Below, piece after piece: positions 1-7,954 of a stretch of 29,636 nt of DNA; position 1 is the first letter of the stretch, and each line of letters begins with the position of its first letter. The notes beneath the pieces were generated by a model, which had not been told where the DNA came from, searched no databases, and saw nothing but the letters and a program-made list of their open reading frames with translations. The position numbers and the translations under genes are program-made. This DNA is from JBQTHP01 sp052389755 (GTDB taxonomy: Bacteria; Pseudomonadota; Gammaproteobacteria; Steroidobacterales; Steroidobacteraceae): assembly GCA_052389755.1 (NCBI GenBank), contig JBQTHP010000070.1, positions 1 to 29,636 of the forward strand. Reading direction: 5' to 3'.

Positions 1-49
1 GATGGCGTTTTCACCGAGCGAATATCGTGGAGCGAATGAAAACGCCATC
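1..49. repeat. Perfect 12-bp inverted repeat at window edge
   Basis: Bases 1-12 (gatggcgttttc) are the exact reverse complement of bases 38-49, with a 25-base loop that itself holds two copies of agcgaat (17-23 and 31-37). The structure lies 27 bases beyond the ilvA stop codon, so it could end ilvA transcription, but no T-run follows on the minus strand. It sits exactly at the window edge, so its full extent cannot be seen. Confidence 0.45.
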
Positions 50-76
50 GAGCAAGCCGGGCCGCTCCGCTTTCGC

Positions 77-1594
77 TTACGCCCCGAGAAACATCCGATA
101 CGCCGGATTCGCAGTCTCGTCCGTATACCCGTAATGCAACTCATCCAGATGCCGCACGAACTCGGCTCGCTCCGCGGCCGGCACCTGGATGCCCGCGAGC
201 ACGCGTCCGTAGTCGGAGCCGTGATTGCGGTAGTGGAACAGGCTGATGTTCCAGCGCGAGCCGATCGCCTGCAGAAACCTGAGCAGCGCGCCGGGGCGCT
301 CCGGAAACTCGAACCGATACAGCAGCTCGTTCTCGATGCCGCGCGCGTGGCCGCCGACCATGTAGCGCACGTGCAGCTTGGCCATCTCGTTGTCCGTCAT
401 GTCCGTGACCGCATAGTTGGCGGCGCGCAGACGACGCACGACCTCTTCTGTCTCCGTCGCGCCCTGTGACAGCCCGAAGCCGACGAATATCTGTGCGGCG
501 CGCGCGCTCTCGAAGCGATAGTTGAATTCGGTGACGCTGCGGCGTCCGAGCACGCCGCAGAACTCGAGAAAGCTGCCGGGTCGCTCGGGGATCTCGACGG
601 CCAGCAGGGCCTCGCGTTCACCGCCGAGATCGGCGCGCTCGGCGACGTGACGCAGGCGATCGAAGTTCATGTTGGCGCCGCCGTTGATCGCGACGATGCG
701 CTTGTCGCGCCAGCCTTCGCGCGCGAGGAATTTCTTCGCGCCGGCGACGGCGAGCGCACCGGCCGGCTCGACGATCGAGCGCGTGTCCTCGAACACGTCC
801 TGGATCGCCGCGCAGATCTCGTCGGTGTCCACCAGCACGACCTCGTCGACGTGCTCGCGCGCGAGCTGCAGCGTCTCCGCGCCGACGCGCTTCACCGCGG
901 CACCGTCGGCAAAGATGCCGACGCGCTCGAGGGTAACGCGCTCGCCGGCCTTGAGCGATTCGTACATGCTCGCGGCGTCTTCGGGCTCAACGCCGATGAT
1001 CCGGATGCGCGGATAGAGGTACTTCACGTATACGGCAACGCCCGCGAGCAGCCCGCCCCCGCCGACCGGCACGAAGATGGCATCGATCTCGCCGCCGCTC
1101 TGCCGCAGGATTTCGAGACCCACGGTTCCCTGGCCTGCGATCACGTCGGGATCGTCGAACGGATGCACGAAGACGAGGTTGCGTTCGCGCGCGAGCTCGA
1201 CCGCGCGCTCGTACGCGCTGTCGTAGTCGTCGCCGTCCAGCAGGACCTCGCCGCCGAGATCGATGACGGCCTGCACCTTGATCTGCGGCGTGGTCTGCGG
1301 CATCACGACCACCGCGGGAATGCCGCGATGGCGCGCGGCGAGCGCGACACCCTGCGCGTGATTGCCGGCCGACGCGCAGATCACGCCGCGGGCGGCAACC
1401 GCTTCGGAAAGGTGCGCGATCTTGTTGTAGGCGCCGCGCAGCTTGAACGAGAAAACCGGCTGCAGATCCTCGCGCTTCAGCAGGATACGGTTTGCGAGCC
1501 GCCGCGAGAGACGCGGCGCATGCTCGAGCGGCGACTCGATCGCGACGTCGTACACGCGCGCCTTCAGGATGCGCTCGATATACGGGCTGACCAC
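77..1594 (-). CDS. ilvA: Threonine ammonia-lyase, biosynthetic
   Basis: PLP-dependent deamination of L-threonine to 2-oxobutanoate, the first committed step of isoleucine synthesis, in the cytoplasm. The 505-residue product is close to the usual length of the long biosynthetic form (about 510). The PLP lysine is K51 in SFKLRGAYNK, SAGNHAQG contributes to the substrate/cofactor site, and VPVGGGGLLAG is the phosphate-binding glycine loop. The catalytic domain covers about 1-320. Two ACT-like modules follow (about 325-410 and 420-500), each opening with an E-RPG-type motif (EIPERPGSFLEF, EFPERPGALLRF). In the family these bind isoleucine or valine for feedback control. The start is GTG at 1594, preceded by a GGAGG ribosome site. 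The phosphoesterase remnant ends 33 bases upstream on the same strand, so the two may share a transcript. The acetolactate synthase genes of the same pathway lie 14-16 kb away. Confidence 0.96.
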   Translation of the reverse strand: MVSPYIERILKARVYDVAIESPLEHAPRLSRRLANRILLKREDLQPVFSFKLRGAYNKIAHLSEAVAARGVICASAGNHAQGVALAARHRGIPAVVVMPQTTPQIKVQAVIDLGGEVLLDGDDYDSAYERAVELARERNLVFVHPFDDPDVIAGQGTVGLEILRQSGGEIDAIFVPVGGGGLLAGVAVYVKYLYPRIRIIGVEPEDAASMYESLKAGERVTLERVGIFADGAAVKRVGAETLQLAREHVDEVVLVDTDEICAAIQDVFEDTRSIVEPAGALAVAGAKKFLAREGWRDKRIVAINGGANMNFDRLRHVAERADLGGEREALLAVEIPERPGSFLEFCGVLGRRSVTEFNYRFESARAAQIFVGFGLSQGATETEEVVRRLRAANYAVTDMTDNEMAKLHVRYMVGGHARGIENELLYRFEFPERPGALLRFLQAIGSRWNISLFHYRNHGSDYGRVLAGIQVPAAERAEFVRHLDELHYGYTDETANPAYRMFLGA

Positions 1595-1627
1595 GTGCGC
1601 AGCACCTCCCCGGGTTACAGCAAGAGA

Positions 1628-2281
1628 TTACGCAGGTTGCGGCGGGATTTCGACGACACGGAAGCCCGTGCCCTCGCCGTGCCGCTTGCGAAGCAGCGGC
1701 AGCGCGACGTTGTAGACCGGAATGCCGGTCCGCGTGCGCCCGTCGGGGCTGCCGCTGTGGGCATGCCCGTGAAACACCGCATCGACCGGGTAGCGGTCGA
1801 GCGGCTCCTCGAGCCGGCTCGTGCCGAGGAAGGCATAGATCTCGAGCGGCTCGCCCTCGACCGTCGAACGGACGGGTGAGTAGTGGAGTATCGCGACCCG
1901 GTGCGGCGTGCGCAGCCGGGCGAGCGCGGATTCGAGCTTGATTGCTTCGTCGTGCGCTTCCTGCACGAACCGCTTGATCGCGCTCTCTCCCCACGCACCC
2001 AGCGTGCCGCGGTCGAAGCCGCCGACGAAGCCCTTCACGCCCGCGAATCCCACGCCATGAATTTCGCACGCCCCCCCGTCGAGCAGCTTCACACCCGCGT
2101 CGCCAAGGATGGAGCGAATCTCCTGTTCATGGCCCGCTTCGTAATCGTGGTTGCCGAGCACCCCGACCATCGGGATACGCACAGAGGCCTTGAGCTCCTG
2201 CGCCAGGATTTGAGCCTCCTCGGTGAGGCCGTAGTCGGTGAGATCGCCGCAGAGCAGGAGCACGTCGGCGCGGTCGTTCAC
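1628..2281 (-). pseudogene. Metallophosphoesterase, N-terminally truncated
   Basis: Calcineurin-like phosphoesterase fold. Visible metal/active-site motifs are LLLCGDLTDYG, VLGNHDYEAG and FHGHAHSGSPDG, which match blocks 2, 3 and the last block of the family. The first block (D-x-H near the N terminus, usually reached within the first 15 residues) is absent. The only start codon in frame is GTG at 2281. Upstream of it the frame still reads a family-like stretch (GEKSSRGALQPLLAPVND) back to about 2326, then loses resemblance and hits a stop at 2342-2344. The gene therefore seems cut just after the D-x-H motif. It abuts another truncated gene on the opposite strand. Without the first metal ligands it should be inactive. 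A misassembly is the other explanation. Confidence 0.75.
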
Positions 2282-2317
2282 TGGCGCGAGCAGCGGCTGC
2301 AGCGCGCCGCGGGAGCT

Positions 2318-2332
2318 CTTCTCGCCGCGACT
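2318..2332. other. Breakpoint joining two truncated genes
   Basis: Family-like coding sequence of the minus-strand phosphoesterase runs up to about 2326, and family-like coding sequence of the plus-strand nucleotidyltransferase (RRDYERIM) begins at about 2323-2326. The two homologies touch with no intergenic DNA, promoter or start codon between them. This is what a deletion/inversion scar or an assembly chimera would leave. No target-site duplication or mobile element is visible around it. Confidence 0.6.
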
Positions 2333-2343
2333 ACGAGCGCATC

Positions 2344-2955
2344 ATGCAGGCACTTGCCGACTCCGGATGCCGCACGGAGCTCACGTTTCCGCACTGGCTC
2401 GGCAAGGCGCGCTGCAGCGATGACTTCATCGACGTGATTTTCAGCTCCGGCAACGGGATCGCGGAAGTCGACGACGAATGGTTCGAGCACGCACGGGACG
2501 GCACCATCCTCGGCATGCCCGTGAAGCTCTCTCCTCCGGAGGAGATGGTCTGGTCGAAGGCGTTCATCATGGAGCGCGAGCGCTTCGACGGCGCCGACAT
2601 CAACCACCTGATCCGTGCGTGCGGCGCGGAGCTCGACTGGGCGCGGCTGCTGCGCCGCTTCGCCCCGCACTGGCGGGTGCTGCTTGCGCACCTCGTGATG
2701 TTCGGCTACGTCTACCCCGCGCTGCGCGACCAGGTGCCGGATTGGCTGTTCGATGATCTGCTCGGCCGGATGTGGCAGGAGGCCCACGGCGCGCCGCTGC
2801 CGTCTCGCGTGTGCCGCGGCACGCTGCTCTCGCGCGCGCAGTACCTCATCGACGTGGAACGCTGGGGTTACGAGGACGCGCGCCTCACGCCCACGGGATC
2901 GATGACCTGGCGCGAGGTGGCGCGCTGGACCGCGGCGATCGGTCAGGACCGCTGA
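2344..2955 (+). pseudogene. Nucleotidyltransferase family protein, N-terminally truncated
   Basis: The surviving 203 residues resemble the middle and end of a family of about 270-residue bacterial nucleotidyltransferases (landmarks TELTFPHWLGKA, DVIFSSGNG, EEMVWSKAFIMERERFDGAD, HWRVLLAHLVMFGYVYP, RGTLLSRAQYLIDVERWGY). The first annotated methionine is internal: the frame upstream still reads RRDYERI, as expected for the family, then becomes unrelated low-complexity Ala/Arg/Ser. The missing part would carry the GG...D-x-D nucleotide/metal site, so activity is unlikely. The biological role of intact homologues is not known to me. Its 3' end lies 5 bases from the stop of the convergent FHA gene. 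Confidence 0.7.
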
Positions 2956-2960
2956 GCCGC

Positions 2961-4469
2961 TCAGCCGCGCGGCGCGGCCTGACGGATGGCGAAGCGGAAG
3001 CGGGTCTTGCCGATGACGACGATGTCGCCGTCCTTCAGCGGCTGGCGGGTGACGCGCCGGCTGTTGACGTGCACGCCGTTGGTGCTGTTCAGGTCCTCGA
3101 TGATCGTCTGCACGGGTCCCGCGAGGATCACGGCGTGACGGCGGCTGACGAAGCGCGCATCGACCTGCAGATCGTTGTCCGGCGTGCGCCCGACGGTCGT
3201 CTTGCGTCCGAGGACGTGGACGACCTCTGCATCGCCGCTCGTGCGCACGAGGAGACGTGTCGCGCCTTCGGGCGGCGGCTCGACTCCGGTCAGCGGCTCG
3301 AGACGTTGCAGACTCTGCTTTATGTTTCCGACCAGCTCGACACTGCTTGCGGCATCCGCTTCGAGCCGATGGATGCGCGTGTCCCGCTCCTCGAGCGAGC
3401 GGCGCGTCGTTTCCGCGGCGTGGCGCCATTCCTCGGAGGCCTTGGCGAGCTCCTCGAGCCGCGTTGACTTGCTGCGCAGCTCCGCTTCCAGGCGGTGAAT
3501 CGTATCCTCGGCGGCGCGCAGATCGCTCTCGAGCTCCTGCGCCCGCGCGGCCGCGTCCTGCAGATTCCGCTGCAGCAGCGCGATCGATTCCGCCTGCGCC
3601 GCGATCCGGGTTTCCGACGTCTTCGCTGCGCGGGTGTGCTCGGTACCCTGCGCCGCGACCTGCGCGGCGGCTGCCTCCTCGGCGGCGCGAAGCTGCCGTT
3701 CGCGCTGCGAGAGCGCAGTGGCGAGCGAGTTCACTTCCCGCTCGAGAGCCTCGGTGTGCTGCGCTCGAGCCGCGAGCTCGTTCTCGAGATCGCTCTCATG
3801 GCCAGTGCGTCGCGACAGCTCCGCCCCCAGAACCGCAAGCCGTGCTTCGCGGTCGTCGATTTCCTGATCGAGGCCGCGGCATAGCAGATCCCAGATGCCG
3901 CGGCGCGCCTCGAGCGTCTGAAGCGTTTCGAGGTGGCTCGCGGCGCTCGCCTGCGCTTCGGAGAGATCCCGCTGCAGCGTCGCGAGGGTGCGGTCCTTTT
4001 CGATGACCTGTCGCTCGAGCGCCTGGGCAGATTCGCGGCGGCGCCGATCCGCGTCGGTCAGGCACGCTTCGAGGTGTGCTTCGCGCGCTTCCAGCGCCTC
4101 GATACGCGCGTCACGCTCGGCGAGCTCGCGAAGCGCGTCGTCGGCAGCACCTGCGCGCTCCGCGGCAGCACGGCGCTCCTCGCCCAGCTGCTCGATCTCG
4201 CGCTCGAGCTCGACGAGACGCGCGCCCTTGTACTGGAGCCGTTCCTGGACGTCGCGGAGATTCTCGGCGAGCGCGCGCAGCTGCGCTTCGACCGCGCCAT
4301 CAGCCCGCGCGGCGGAAACGGGCTCCGGAGCGGCCCACGTGTCCGTCCTGGCGAGGTGGTCGTCGCCCGCAGCCGCTTCGGCGGCGGCAACATCGAGCAC
4401 CGGCAGCTCGGCGGTCGTTTCGAGATCGGACGGGGTAGAGGTCGCGGACTGACGCTGCTGCACGCTCAT
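2961..4469 (-). CDS. FHA-domain protein with long coiled coil
   Basis: A 502-residue cytoplasmic protein without signal peptide or membrane segment. Residues about 60-390 are dominated by Glu/Arg/Ala/Leu heptads typical of a long coiled coil. The C-terminal 95 residues form a forkhead-associated domain with the expected phosphothreonine-binding motifs: VGRTPDNDLQV, SRRHAVI and LNSTNGVHVN. FHA domains bind phosphothreonine peptides, so a role as a scaffold reading Ser/Thr phosphorylation is inferred, but no Ser/Thr kinase or phosphatase is in the window. The start is ATG at 4469, preceded by AAGGAG seven bases upstream; a more distal ATG at 4514 is rejected because it lacks such a site. The gene is convergent with the nucleotidyltransferase remnant. 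About 190 bases without a gene separate it from the next gene upstream; they hold a short tandem repeat. Confidence 0.85.
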   Translation of the reverse strand: MSVQQRQSATSTPSDLETTAELPVLDVAAAEAAAGDDHLARTDTWAAPEPVSAARADGAVEAQLRALAENLRDVQERLQYKGARLVELEREIEQLGEERRAAAERAGAADDALRELAERDARIEALEAREAHLEACLTDADRRRRESAQALERQVIEKDRTLATLQRDLSEAQASAASHLETLQTLEARRGIWDLLCRGLDQEIDDREARLAVLGAELSRRTGHESDLENELAARAQHTEALEREVNSLATALSQRERQLRAAEEAAAAQVAAQGTEHTRAAKTSETRIAAQAESIALLQRNLQDAAARAQELESDLRAAEDTIHRLEAELRSKSTRLEELAKASEEWRHAAETTRRSLEERDTRIHRLEADAASSVELVGNIKQSLQRLEPLTGVEPPPEGATRLLVRTSGDAEVVHVLGRKTTVGRTPDNDLQVDARFVSRRHAVILAGPVQTIIEDLNSTNGVHVNSRRVTRQPLKDGDIVVIGKTRFRFAIRQAAPRG

Positions 4470-4567
4470 CGGCGCGCTCCTTAGTCTATATGTCCGGAAG
4501 TGTAGCGCGGGCACCCCGGTCCCGCCGAGAGGGCTGTGTGATGAGCCTCGCGAAACCCGGAGGAAGG

Positions 4568-4594
4568 CTCAGACGGCTCAGACGTCTAAGACGG
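4568..4594. repeat. Three-copy 9-bp tandem repeat
   Basis: ctcagacgg, ctcagacgt and ctaagacgg follow one another without gaps in the 190-base space between the FHA gene and the hydrolase-like gene. The last copy (ctaagacg) is also the reverse complement of cgtcttag at 4656-4663, at the hydrolase stop codon. No function is evident; it may be simple slippage. Confidence 0.4.
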
Positions 4595-4659
4595 CGAAGA
4601 TGAAGAGCGTTGAGACGAGCGGGGACGTTCGTGCGACCGGCGTGCGGTGAGAGGGCGTC

Positions 4660-5388
4660 TTAGCCCTTCAGGAACTCCCTGATGGCATCCGCCACCACCT
4701 GCGGCGCCGCGTCGAACAGCCCGCCCCCTTGATTCGGCAGATCGACGACGCGCACGCGCGGCAGCACTTCGCGCGTGCGAGCCGTAGCGTCCCACAGATC
4801 GTCCCGGGGCCGCAGCACCATGACCGGCTGAGTGATCGACGCGAGACGATCGCGCATCGGGTACTGCATGAGAGCGTTCGCGCCCCACGATGCGTCCGTG
4901 GGCGCGGCCGTGACCGGTGAGCGCCTGAAAGCCTCGCGCTCGGCATCGCGGTACAGCGGCACACCGATGAGCACCAGGCGCCGGATCTGCTCCGGCTTTG
5001 CGACCGCGAGCTCGGCGGCAATCGCTGCACCGGCGTGATAGCCGAGAAGGTCGATCTGCCGAAAGCGCATGGAATCGATGAAATCGCCGATCCCGCCGGC
5101 GTAATCCGCGACCGTCGCGTGCGGCGGCGGTGCGTCCGACTCGCCGTATCCCGGGATGTCAGGCGCGTACGTCGAGCGGTCGCGTCCCATGATCTCGAGA
5201 AATCCGCGGAACAGCCGCGCCGACGAAGCGCCGGTATGCAGGCACAGCAGCGCGGTAGCCTCCTCGAAGCCGCCGCCCGGCGGCATCGCGTTGTGCACGT
5301 GCAGCTGGCCGAAGCGACTTTCGAAATAGCCGCGGCGCACGCGCGGCGCGACGGCAGCGTCGTTGCCTGATGCAGGCGCTCGCTTCAT
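4660..5388 (-). CDS. Alpha/beta-hydrolase-fold protein, degenerate triad
   Basis: A 242-residue alpha/beta-hydrolase-fold protein. Fold landmarks are LLCLHTGASSARLF (oxyanion region), YAPDIPGYGESD, the nucleophile elbow LLGYHAGAAIAAELA and QPVMVLRPRDDLWD. The elbow reads G-Y-H118-A-G, with histidine where the serine nucleophile of G-x-S-x-G is expected. The C-terminal position that normally holds the catalytic histidine reads NQGGGLFDAAP, with no His. Classical esterase chemistry is therefore doubtful; ligand binding or a different reaction is possible. The start is ATG at 5388, because a longer reading to 5586 would overlap the divergent gene and adds no fold residues. No Shine-Dalgarno is visible, but a TATAGT box lies six bases upstream, suggesting a leaderless message. 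Confidence 0.8.
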   Translation of the reverse strand: MKRAPASGNDAAVAPRVRRGYFESRFGQLHVHNAMPPGGGFEEATALLCLHTGASSARLFRGFLEIMGRDRSTYAPDIPGYGESDAPPPHATVADYAGGIGDFIDSMRFRQIDLLGYHAGAAIAAELAVAKPEQIRRLVLIGVPLYRDAEREAFRRSPVTAAPTDASWGANALMQYPMRDRLASITQPVMVLRPRDDLWDATARTREVLPRVRVVDLPNQGGGLFDAAPQVVADAIREFLKG

Positions 5389-5394
5389 GCGCGA

Positions 5395-5400
5395 ACTATA
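5395..5400 (-). promoter_or_regulatory. Candidate -10 box, leaderless start
   Basis: Minus-strand TATAGT (5 of 6 to TATAAT) ends six bases before the ATG at 5388, so transcription would begin at or next to the A of the start codon. No convincing -35 box is found at 16-18 bases spacing. Confidence 0.35.
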
Positions 5401-5441
5401 AGGAATCCGCAGGCGCGACGCCTCGCGCATTGAGAGGCGGG

Positions 5442-5470
5442 TTGGCCGTAAAATCGGCGGCGAGTACAGT
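5442..5470 (+). promoter_or_regulatory. Candidate sigma-70 promoter for 5507-7952 operon
   Basis: TTGGCC (5442-5447), a 17-base spacer and TACAGT (5465-5470) form a plausible sigma-70 promoter 36 bases before the ATG at 5507. It lies in the shared upstream region with the divergent hydrolase-like gene. Confidence 0.4.
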
Positions 5471-5506
5471 CCCCCTTGCGTTTCAGCAATTGAAGGACCG
5501 ACTGCC

Positions 5507-6295
5507 ATGCGCACGATCTCCTGCGGTGTGCTTCTCTTCGTTTCGGGTGCGGCATCCGCCGGCGTCATCATGGAGATGACGGACAAGGATCTTACGGATC
5601 CGGAAGCGAAGCCGGGCGTCGAGAAGCTGTGGTTCGAGAACGGGCAGTTCCGCGTCGACTCCGTCGAGAACGGCCGCCTCGCGACGAGCGTGATCTTCAG
5701 AAATCAGACGATGTACGCCATCGATCACGGAGAGAAGAGCTACACCGTGGTCGACAAGGCCACGATGGACCGCATGGCAACGCAGCTCGCCGACATGCGC
5801 AAGAAGATGGACGCGCAGATGGCGGGCATGCCTCCAGAGCAGCGTGCGATGGTCGAAAAGATGATGAAGGGTCCGGGAATGCCGGGCACGCAAAGCGAGC
5901 CGCAGTCCAAACGCTCCGTGAAAAGCACCGGACGCAGCGGCAGCGTTGCCGGCCGCGCGTGCCGCGTGTGGGAGGTCGCGCAAGACGGCGTCAAGCGCGA
6001 GGAGCTCTGCGTGGTCGCGCCCGCCTCTCTTCCCGGCGGCCGCGAGCTCATGAACGCCATGCGCGAGATGACGCAGATGTCGCGTGGCTTCGTCGAGAAG
6101 CTCGGCGGTGGCGATGGGATGGACGACGCCTGGTCCGACCTCGATCAGATCAACGGCATTCCGATCCTGACGCGCAATTTCGAGGACGGCAAAGTCGTCG
6201 ATGAGACGCGCCTCACCAGTGTGCGCGAAGAGGGCATCGGCGCTGCGGCATTCGAGGTCCCGAAAGGTTTCAGACAGGAGAAGATTCCCCAATGA
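5507..6295 (+). CDS. Exported DUF4412-like protein
   Basis: A 262-residue protein of unknown function. An N-terminal Sec signal peptide is visible (VLLFVSGAASA, likely cleaved before G19), so it acts outside the cytoplasm. The mature part shows features I associate with DUF4412-type proteins: a strand-rich start (FENGQFRVDS), MYAIDHGEKSYTVVDK, then a Met/Lys-rich helix (about 85-125) with many MxxM steps, and later CRVWEVAQDGVKREELCVV. The methionine-rich helix might bind metal or hydrophobic ligands, but that is speculation. It is the first gene of a four-gene plus-strand operon and its stop overlaps the next start (ATGA). An AAGGA ribosome site precedes the ATG. Confidence 0.8.
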   Translation: MRTISCGVLLFVSGAASAGVIMEMTDKDLTDPEAKPGVEKLWFENGQFRVDSVENGRLATSVIFRNQTMYAIDHGEKSYTVVDKATMDRMATQLADMRKKMDAQMAGMPPEQRAMVEKMMKGPGMPGTQSEPQSKRSVKSTGRSGSVAGRACRVWEVAQDGVKREELCVVAPASLPGGRELMNAMREMTQMSRGFVEKLGGGDGMDDAWSDLDQINGIPILTRNFEDGKVVDETRLTSVREEGIGAAAFEVPKGFRQEKIPQ

Positions 6296-6519
6296 CCATG
6301 AAAAATCGCGTGCAGATCGCGTGCGTCTGCCTGGCGGCGCTGACCGCGAGCGCTTGCGGCGTCGGGGAGCTCGGCGCATCGGCCGCTGCCGGCGGCGCCT
6401 CGAAGGCCGAAGAGATCGAACAGGCGAAGCAGACGCAGGCGCGAATCGAACAGCAGCTCGAAGACGCCGCCGCGGAGGCTGCGAGGCAGCGCGAAGCGAT
6501 CGAAGCCGCTTCGGAATAG
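6292..6519 (+). CDS. Small lipoprotein-like protein
   Basis: A 75-residue protein: positively charged start (MTMKNRVQ), hydrophobic segment and a cysteine at about residue 22 in LTASACG, then a Gly/Ala linker and a charged coiled-coil helix rich in Glu and Gln (about 38-75). The cysteine context resembles a lipobox but has Ala rather than Leu at -3, so lipidation is only probable. It overlaps the upstream gene by four bases (ATGA) and a GGAG lies about 11 bases before the ATG, which fits translational coupling. Size and build recall Lpp-like envelope peptides, but it is not recognisably Lpp. A start at the second ATG (6298) is also possible. Confidence 0.65.
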   Translation: MTMKNRVQIACVCLAALTASACGVGELGASAAAGGASKAEEIEQAKQTQARIEQQLEDAAAEAARQREAIEAASE

Positions 6520-6529
6520 CCGCACCGGC

Positions 6530-7453
6530 ATGCGCAACGTTCAGGTCCGCATCAAGCGATTGGGGAAAGGCGTTCCCACGCCGGATGATTTCGAGCTCAT
6601 CGAGACGGCCGCGCCGACGGTGAGTGCGGGTCAGATTCTCTGCCGCGCGCGGTGGCTGGCGCTCGACCCGCACGCGCGCGCGCCTCTGAACGGACACGAG
6701 TTTCCGGACCGGAGCAGGAGCGGCGATGTGCTGCCCTCGCGCGCCGTCGCCGACGTGATCGAGTCGCGCAACGACGTGTTCGCGGTGGGTGCGTGCGTCG
6801 AGCTCGAGCACGGCCTGCAGAAGCTTCGCGTCTCGGACGGCTCGCGCGTGCATGCGGTGCGCCCCGGCCAGAATCCGCCGTCGACGGCGCTCGGCATCCT
6901 GGGCGTTCCCGGCATGACGGCGTATCTGGGGCTTCTCGAGGCCGGGCGACTGCAGCCTCGCGAAACCGTGCTCGTTTCCGCCGCAGCCGGCGCAGTCGGC
7001 GCGATGGTCGGCCAGATCGCGATGCTCCACGGCGCTCGCGCGATCGGCATCGCGAGCGGTAAGGAGAAGTGCGACTGGGTGACGAAGAGCGCGCGCTTTT
7101 CCGCGTGCATCGACCAACGGTCCGAGAACGTGAGCGCACGGCTGCGCGCGCTGGCGCCGAACGGCGTCGACATCTTCTTCGACAACACCGGCGGCGAGAT
7201 TCACGACACGATCGTGAACGGCCGGCATCTCGCCGCGAACGGACGCATCGTAGAGTGCGCGGCGATTCAGCCGAGGATCGTCGCCGACTACGCGCATCGG
7301 CGCGACGAATATCTGAAACACGCCATCGCCTGGTACGGCGAGGGCTTGCTCGTGTACCGCGAAGACGTCGTGGATGGTCTGCAAAACGCGGCGGCGCACT
7401 TCTGCAAGCTCATGCGCGGCGAGAATTTCGGCAAGGCGCTCGTCAGGCTCTAG
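6530..7453 (+). CDS. NADP-dependent MDR oxidoreductase
   Basis: A 307-residue zinc-free medium-chain dehydrogenase/reductase of the curcumin-reductase/prostaglandin-reductase type, which reduces activated double bonds with NADPH in the cytoplasm. Landmarks are the GroES-like N-terminal half (about 1-120), GVPGMTAYLGLLEAG, the nucleotide loop SAAAGAVGAMVGQIA (about 145-160), GIASGKEKCDWV for the NADP ribose-phosphate, and FDNTGGEIHD. No structural or catalytic zinc ligands are seen. The C terminus (GENFGKALVRL) is complete. Family members are usually about 330-340 residues, so this one is somewhat short: the segment around 55-100 is compact. It lies 10 bases after the small lipoprotein-like gene and 16 before the DUF456 gene. 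The substrate cannot be inferred. Confidence 0.88.
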   Translation: MRNVQVRIKRLGKGVPTPDDFELIETAAPTVSAGQILCRARWLALDPHARAPLNGHEFPDRSRSGDVLPSRAVADVIESRNDVFAVGACVELEHGLQKLRVSDGSRVHAVRPGQNPPSTALGILGVPGMTAYLGLLEAGRLQPRETVLVSAAAGAVGAMVGQIAMLHGARAIGIASGKEKCDWVTKSARFSACIDQRSENVSARLRALAPNGVDIFFDNTGGEIHDTIVNGRHLAANGRIVECAAIQPRIVADYAHRRDEYLKHAIAWYGEGLLVYREDVVDGLQNAAAHFCKLMRGENFGKALVRL

Positions 7454-7469
7454 CCTGTCCGACCAGCGC

Positions 7470-7952
7470 GTGGATCCGACGTGGTGGTGGGTGCTCGCGA
7501 TCGGCCTGATCCTGATCGGGATCGCCGGTACGTTCCTGCCCGGCATCCCCGGCGCGGTCGCGGTTTTCTGCGGCATGCTCGTCGCCGCATGGATCGACGA
7601 CTTCCAGCGCATCGGCTGGGGCACCGTCGTCGTCCTCGGGGTCCTCACGGCGCTGGTCTTCGTCGCCGACGTCCTCGGTAGCCTGCTCGGCGCCAAACGC
7701 GTCGGCGCAAGTCATCAGGCGTTGATCGGCGCGGCCCTCGGCGCGATCGTCGGCATCTTCTTCGGATTCATCGGGCTCATCCTCGCGCCGTTCGTCGGCG
7801 CCGTCGCGGGTGAGCTCCTCGCGCGGCGACGCCTCGACTCCGCAACGCGAGTCGGCATCGGAACATGGGTGGGACTCGCGGTGGGCGTGCTCGCGAAGAT
7901 CGCGCTCGTGTTCACGATGCTCGCGCTGTTCGTCGCGAGCTACTTCGTGTGA
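7470..7952 (+). CDS. DUF456 integral membrane protein
   Basis: A 160-residue inner-membrane protein of the DUF456 family, function unknown. Glycine-rich hydrophobic segments are visible at roughly 5-40 (WWWVLAIGLILIGIAGTFLP), 50-75, 85-125 and 130-160. PGIPG and the repeated Gly-rich helices (GAALGAIVGIFFG; FVGAVAGELL) are typical of the family. I place the start at GTG 7470, 16 bases after the oxidoreductase stop; the longer reading from 7374 only adds a basic, out-of-character stretch that overlaps the upstream gene. It is the last gene of the plus-strand operon, and a strong hairpin repeat follows its stop. Confidence 0.85.
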   Translation: MDPTWWWVLAIGLILIGIAGTFLPGIPGAVAVFCGMLVAAWIDDFQRIGWGTVVVLGVLTALVFVADVLGSLLGAKRVGASHQALIGAALGAIVGIFFGFIGLILAPFVGAVAGELLARRRLDSATRVGIGTWVGLAVGVLAKIALVFTMLALFVASYFV

Positions 7953-7954
7953 GT

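Noticed and set aside
2..469. Open frame on the plus strand over the end of ilvA
   Set aside because: Composition is that of an antisense shadow of ilvA; no ribosome site and no recognisable domain.
647..1879. 410-residue plus-strand frame antisense to ilvA and the phosphoesterase
   Set aside because: Long antisense frames are expected at this GC content; it runs across two well-supported genes and shows no family motifs.
5483..7696. 737-residue minus-strand frame opposite the DUF4412-DUF456 operon
   Set aside because: It covers four sense genes with clear families and overlaps; no domain or ribosome site supports it.
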